DNA from: Pelomonas sp965229315
Lineage (GTDB): Bacteria; Pseudomonadota; Gammaproteobacteria; Burkholderiales; Burkholderiaceae_C
Direction: 5' to 3'
DNA length: 64,000 bases
Assembly (NCBI RefSeq): GCF_965229315.1
Contig: NZ_CBDDJA010000001.1
Coordinates: 951,335-1,015,334 of the forward strand
Below are positions 60,285 to 64,000 of this stretch, in pieces. A program made the translations under genes and the position numbers. The number at the start of each line of letters is the position of its first letter. Positions within the stretch are counted from its first letter, which is position 1. The notes beneath the pieces were generated by a model. The model had not been told where the DNA came from. It was given only the letters and a program-made list of their open reading frames with translations, and searched no databases.

Positions 60285-60851
60285 TCACGGTGGTGCCGAA
60301 GCCGGCGCACTCGCGCCGGGCAGCGATGCCGTGGCGGCCGCGCTGCCGTCCGCCGGCTGCGCGACGAACAGCCAGTCGCTGGCCTTGCGCAGCGCGGCAC
60401 CGTCCGGCGCCATCTCGCGCAGCAGGGGGTGGGTGGAGCGGCTGCGCACAGCGCCGAAGCGGGTCTTGTCCGCGTCCTGCGTCACCAGCTCCCAATCGGG
60501 CTCGCCGGTGAAGGGGTCGGCATAGCGCTGGCGCAGGTGGCGGCGGATGACGACGCCGCGGCGGTCCTCCAGCAAGTCGTCCAGGCTGCGCGGCAGCTCG
60601 GGCGGGGCCTTGGGAGTGGCCTTCTGATAGCTCGTGATCGCCGCGGCAATCGCCTCGCCGCGGAACTGCAGCTCACGCTCGCGCTCGCGCTGGCTCGCAG
60701 TGCTCCAGGCCTTGCCGAGGGCCGCCAGACCCGCCGCAGTCAATGCGACGAGGAAGAGCACGCCGAGGTAGGTGAAGCCGCGCGCGGCGACACGGCGCCG
60801 CGCTGCGCTGCCGCGGGGCAGGCCGCCTGATCGCCACGGTCGGGGCCGCAT
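60285..60851 (-). CDS. Type II secretion/pilus-like pseudopilin lacking Glu5
   Basis: A 188-residue prepilin-like protein. A 25-residue basic leader ends in ARG before FTYLGVLFLVALTAAG. The peptidase site Gly-Phe is normal, but position 5 of the mature helix is Gly, not the usual Glu. The C-terminus is Ala/Pro-rich. Lack of Glu5 is typical of a tip or initiating minor pseudopilin, such as GspK. It is the last gene seen in the operon, 2 bp after the preceding stop. No C-terminal calcium site is obvious. Confidence 0.8.
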   Translation of the reverse strand: MRPRPWRSGGLPRGSAARRRVAARGFTYLGVLFLVALTAAGLAALGKAWSTASQRERERELQFRGEAIAAAITSYQKATPKAPPELPRSLDDLLEDRRGVVIRRHLRQRYADPFTGEPDWELVTQDADKTRFGAVRSRSTHPLLREMAPDGAALRKASDWLFVAQPADGSAAATASLPGASAPASAPP

Positions 60852-60853
60852 GC

Positions 60854-61252
60854 CTACCAGTCCGCGTACAGCCGGCCGTCGGCCGAGCGGCCCGCGGCGC
60901 CGCTGCGCACGTCCCAGACACGGCCGCTCGCCTGCATGTCGGTGGGCGGCGGCAGCTCCAGCCAGGTCTCCCGGCTCGCGGTCAGCGGGTCCTCGGGGAT
61001 GCCGCGGATGTAGCGCATGTCGGCCAGTTCCTGCAGCGAATCGGGATAACGGCCCTTGTCGGCGGCGTACTGGTCGATGGCGTCGCGCATCGTGTTCAGC
61101 GACGACAGCAGCGCCGTCTCCTTGCTCTTTTGCAGCGACGCGAAGTAGCGCGGCGCCGCGATGGAGGCGAGCAGCGCGACGATGGCCATCACGACGATCA
61201 ACTCAATCAGCGTGAAGCCCGCCGCCGCGCGCCTGGTCCCTTGGCCTGCCAT
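60854..61252 (-). CDS. Type II secretion-like pseudopilin (GspG type)
   Basis: A 132-residue prepilin. A 12-residue leader ends AAAG before FTLIELIVVMAIVALLAS, with the conserved Glu at mature position 5. The short C-terminal domain has GRYPDSLQELADM and DPLTASRETW, as in GspG. ATG 61252 overlaps the preceding stop (TGATG); the TTG at 61258 is less likely. It is processed by a prepilin peptidase encoded elsewhere. Confidence 0.88.
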   Translation of the reverse strand: MAGQGTRRAAAGFTLIELIVVMAIVALLASIAAPRYFASLQKSKETALLSSLNTMRDAIDQYAADKGRYPDSLQELADMRYIRGIPEDPLTASRETWLELPPPTDMQASGRVWDVRSGAAGRSADGRLYADW

Positions 61253-61719
61253 CACCAATCCTTCAACCGGCTGCCGTCCAGTGCCTTGCGTTCGGAGCGC
61301 GAGTACACATCGAACACGTCCTTGCCCGCGCGCGGATCGTCCGCCGGGCTGTCGTAGGCGCGCAGGCCCCAGGTGTCGGCGGCCGGCAGCTCCGCGGCGG
61401 CGAACGGGTCGCGCGGCAGGCGGCGCAGGAAGTAGAACTTGCGGCCGTTGGGCGACTTGAGATCGGGCACGCCGTCGACGAGTTGCTGCAGCTTCTGCGG
61501 GTAGCCGCTGTCGTCCGGGCTGCGCGCGATGCTGCCGGCGTCGCCGGCCTGCTTGTAGGCGTCCAGCGCCAGCCGCAGGGTGCGCAGCCCCTGGCGCAGC
61601 TCGTATTCCTTGCTGCGTTGCACCGACAGCTCCAGCAACGGCCGCGCCGCGCTGGCGAGCACGGCCAGCATGGCCAGCACCACCAGCATCTCGATCAGCG
61701 TGAAGCCGCGGCTGCGCAT
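61252..61719 (-). CDS. Type II secretion-like pseudopilin (GspG type), second
   Basis: A 155-residue prepilin. A very short leader MRSRG precedes FTLIEMLVVLAMLAVLAS with Glu at mature position 5. The C-terminal domain has a GspG-like pattern, DSGYPQKLQQLVDG, RLPRDPFAAAE and DTWGLRAYDS. It is longer than the following pseudopilin and differs in the loop, so the two are paralogues, not a recent duplication. It lies 8 bp downstream of the secretin gene. Confidence 0.88.
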   Translation of the reverse strand: MRSRGFTLIEMLVVLAMLAVLASAARPLLELSVQRSKEYELRQGLRTLRLALDAYKQAGDAGSIARSPDDSGYPQKLQQLVDGVPDLKSPNGRKFYFLRRLPRDPFAAAELPAADTWGLRAYDSPADDPRAGKDVFDVYSRSERKALDGSRLKDW

Positions 61720-61727
61720 GGCCGTGC

Positions 61728-63917
61728 TTACTTGGCCGGCTCGACGGTCAGCAGCCCGGAGCCTTCGACCCGCACGGCAACCGGTTCGCCATTGAGCCCG
61801 CTGGCCGACAGCGACGTCACGGCCATGTTGAGCACCTGGCCCGAGGCCGGCGGCAGCGTGCGGAACGCGACGACGCGGTCCCCGCGCGGTGCCAGCTCGA
61901 TGGGATAGCGGCCCGGCGACGCGCCCGGCAACGGCTGGGCGGGCGCGAGCTTGGTGGCGTCGTACTCCAGTTCACCCTTGACCTGCAGGCCGCTCTCGTT
62001 CTTCACCGCGACGGAAATCGTGCCGCCCGCGGCCACCTGGGGCGTCACGTCCAGCTTCAGCAGTACGTCGCCGGTGGACTCGCCGCCGGCCGGCGCAGGC
62101 GCCGCTGCAGGCGCCTGCGTGGCCGGCGCACCGCCACCACTGCTCAGGCCCACGCCGACCCGCGCGTCGCGGCGCAGCAGGCTGCTGAAGGCACCCGGGC
62201 TGCTGTCGGTGCCGCTGGCCAGGCGCGTCAGCGATGCGTCCGGCACGGCCAGGTTGCGCACGACGCGCGGCGTGATCAGCAGCACCACCTCGGTCTTGTT
62301 GCGCGTGTCGGTCTGCGTGCCGAACAGCCGGCCCAGCACCGGGATGCGCGACAGCCCCGGGATGCCGGTGCCTGCCTTGCGGTCCTCGTCGTTGATGAGG
62401 CCGGCCAGCACCTGCGTCTCGCCGTCCGCCAGGCGCAGCACGGTGGACGTGTTGCGCGTGCCGATCTCATAGGCCGTCGTGCCGCCGGGGCCGGTGACCT
62501 GGCGGATCAGGTTGCTGACCTCCAGGCCGATCTTGATGACCACGTCGTTGTCGAGCTGGATGGTGGGCTCGACGTCCAGCTTCAAGCCGACGTCCAGGTA
62601 GCTGACCGAGGCCGCGACGGACGTGGAGCCGGTGAAGTTGGTCGTCGTCGTGAACACCGGCAGCTTCTGGCCGATGTGCACCTTAGCCTTGTCGCGGTTG
62701 CGCACGCGGATCTTGGGGTTGGCCAGGATATTGGAATTGCCGGACGTGCCGCGCAGCGTGGCGATGACGGCGGGGTTGGCGATGCTGGCGCGGAAGTTGA
62801 TGGGGTTCTTGCCGCCGATGAAGACGCGCGACGGGATCGCGCCCGTCGCGTCGCTGATGCCGAGCTGCACTTCGTCGGGCCACTGCAGACCCAGCGAGTC
62901 CACCTGGTCGGTGGCCAGCTCCATCACCTCGACCTCCAGCATCACCTCGGGCTCGGGCAGGTCGACCGATGCGATCAGCTTCTCGACCAGGCGCAGCACC
63001 TCAGGCGTGTCGCGCACGATGAGCAGGTTCAGCCGCTCGTCGATGTGGATGTCGCGCACCTTGGCGATGGTGCGCACCATGGCCTGCACCTGCTTCACGT
63101 CGGCGTTGGTCAGGTACAGCGTGCGCGTGATGAGCTCCTGGTGCTCGCGCTGCTTGCTGGAGGTGTTGGGGAACACCAGCACCGAGCTCTCGTTGAGCAG
63201 CTTGCGGTCGAGCTGCTGGGTGTTCAGGATGACGCGCAGCGCCTCGTCCAGCGTGACGTTGCGCAGGAAGATGGTCACGCGCGAGTCGGCGCGCACGTCG
63301 CGGTCGAACACGAAATTGATGCCGCTGGAGCGCGACAGCGCCTCGAACACCTGGCGCAGCGGCGCGTCGCGGAACTCCAGCGTGACCGGCTTCTGGAATG
63401 CCGCCCCCAGCTCGCCGACCGCCGACTCCAGCGGCCGGGCCTGGGCCACCTGGCTGGCCAGCAGGCGGGCACCGGGGTGCTGCGGCGACTCCGCCAGGAT
63501 CTCGCGGGCGGCGGCATCGGCGCGCTCCAGCCGGCCTTCGCGCAGCGCCGTGCGGCCGGCCGCGAGCTGGGCTTCCTGGCGGCGCCCGCGCTCGATCTCG
63601 ACCGTCAGCGCGGCCAGCCGCGGGTGCTTGGCATCGGCCGCGGCGAGCTGGGCCAGCACGGCATTGGCCTCGTCCCAGCGGGCGCTGGCGCGCAGCGCCT
63701 CGATCTGCAGGATCAGCCGCGCCGTCGCCTGCTCGCGGGCGCGCACCTGGGCGGCGCGCAGCTGCGGGTCGGTCGGGTCCTTGGCGCGCGCGTCGTCCAG
63801 CACGCGCAGCGCGGCCGTCCACTGGTTGCTGCGGCCGAGCTCTTCCGACTGGCGCAGCGCCGGATTGGCGCAGGCCGTCAGCAGCAGGGCGCTGAGGACA
63901 AGGAGTAGCTGCTTCAT
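61728..63917 (-). CDS. Secretin (GspD/PilQ family) with C-terminal cohesin-like domain
   Basis: A 729-residue outer-membrane channel subunit. The lipobox is LLTAC (Cys16). N-terminal TPR-like helices span about 25-165. A secretin N0/STN-like domain at about 180-225 is marked by VTLEFRDAPLRQVFEALSRS, and N1-type domains follow to about 330. The secretin core (about 340-560) contains NPKIRVRNRDKAKVHIG and TEVVLLITPRVV. After a Pro/Ala linker, residues 615-727 form a cohesin-like beta-sandwich (ISVAVKNESGLQVKGELEYD). Start ATG 63917 overlaps the previous stop. It should form the export pore of a T2SS- or pilus-like machine. Confidence 0.9.
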   Translation of the reverse strand: MKQLLLVLSALLLTACANPALRQSEELGRSNQWTAALRVLDDARAKDPTDPQLRAAQVRAREQATARLILQIEALRASARWDEANAVLAQLAAADAKHPRLAALTVEIERGRRQEAQLAAGRTALREGRLERADAAAREILAESPQHPGARLLASQVAQARPLESAVGELGAAFQKPVTLEFRDAPLRQVFEALSRSSGINFVFDRDVRADSRVTIFLRNVTLDEALRVILNTQQLDRKLLNESSVLVFPNTSSKQREHQELITRTLYLTNADVKQVQAMVRTIAKVRDIHIDERLNLLIVRDTPEVLRLVEKLIASVDLPEPEVMLEVEVMELATDQVDSLGLQWPDEVQLGISDATGAIPSRVFIGGKNPINFRASIANPAVIATLRGTSGNSNILANPKIRVRNRDKAKVHIGQKLPVFTTTTNFTGSTSVAASVSYLDVGLKLDVEPTIQLDNDVVIKIGLEVSNLIRQVTGPGGTTAYEIGTRNTSTVLRLADGETQVLAGLINDEDRKAGTGIPGLSRIPVLGRLFGTQTDTRNKTEVVLLITPRVVRNLAVPDASLTRLASGTDSSPGAFSSLLRRDARVGVGLSSGGGAPATQAPAAAPAPAGGESTGDVLLKLDVTPQVAAGGTISVAVKNESGLQVKGELEYDATKLAPAQPLPGASPGRYPIELAPRGDRVVAFRTLPPASGQVLNMAVTSLSASGLNGEPVAVRVEGSGLLTVEPAK

Positions 63918-64000
63918 GGCGCGGGTTTGAAAACGAGGGTCTGGGGAAGCTGCCCCGGCAGCCAGGTCAGGCGCACGCCGCTGGCGGACACCTGCTCGAC
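63914..64000 (-). CDS. C-terminal end of an upstream operon gene (partial)
   Basis: The last 28 codons of a minus-strand gene run off the window: VEQVSASGVRLTWLPGQLPQ and then TLVFKPAP. Its stop overlaps the secretin ATG (ATGA). The family cannot be judged from this fragment; a pilus or secretion component upstream of a secretin, PilP/GspC-like, would fit position. Truncated at the window edge. Confidence 0.6.
   Translation of the reverse strand, partial: VEQVSASGVRLTWLPGQLPQTLVFKPAP

Overview
The window is a contiguous stretch of a very GC-rich, gene-dense chromosome. The gene content points to a betaproteobacterium of the order Burkholderiales, near Roseateles, Mitsuaria, Rubrivivax and Leptothrix. 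Pointers are the DUF3348-DUF802-OmpA-DUF2894 cassette, the cspA-infA neighbourhood, two PEP-CTERM proteins, a DmeF-type metal exporter, nudJ next to mnmA, and many ATGA, TGATG or TTGA gene overlaps. This placement is inferred from gene content and was not tested by any search. No rRNA, tRNA, CRISPR array, phage or insertion sequence was found.

Layout. 1-5.5 kb: small single genes (DJ-1/PfpI-like protein, VapBC-type toxin-antitoxin pair, hemolysin III homologue, lipocalin, periplasmic binding protein, esterase, methyltransferase). 5.5-9.8 kb: a PEP-CTERM protein, cold-shock protein, IF-1, a threonine-aldolase-like enzyme and a Co/Ni exporter. 9.9-14.3 kb: a four-gene cassette with a MotA/ExbB-like channel carrying a very long helical tail, a MotB/OmpA-like partner and two flanking proteins of unknown function. 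It resembles the ZorAB motor of the Zorya defence systems but has no recognisable Zorya effector. 14.3-21.8 kb: creatininase-like and GNAT genes, then a lipoprotein amidase fused transcriptionally to a dipeptide-type ABC transporter, which is split by a 627-bp hairpin-bounded repeat block. 22-25 kb: a large TonB-dependent receptor. 25-27.9 kb: small envelope proteins, a Ser/Thr kinase joined to a cyclic-nucleotide-binding domain, and a VOC protein.

28-36 kb: argS, a SPOR protein, two tandem DsbA proteins, lptA-lptB-rpoN, a membrane protein and a SET-domain protein. 36-42 kb (minus strand): a complete Mrp cation/proton antiporter operon with fused MrpA-MrpB. 42-51 kb: two RNA methyltransferases, fadD, a secreted M28 aminopeptidase and a three-subunit PntAB transhydrogenase. 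51-55 kb: nudJ, mnmA and a NarL-type two-component system. 55-60 kb: secreted proteins including a second PEP-CTERM protein and a large M4 metalloprotease. 60-64 kb (minus strand): part of a type II secretion/pilus-like operon with three pseudopilins and a secretin ending in a cohesin-like domain.

Several parts fit together as an envelope and secretion theme: amidase plus peptide importer, LPS transport, Dsb oxidation, Mrp and transhydrogenase energetics, and secreted proteases beside a secretin operon. A short structured repeat occurs at about 8.73, 33.33 and 54.93 kb. Its stem is preserved by paired base changes in the first two copies.
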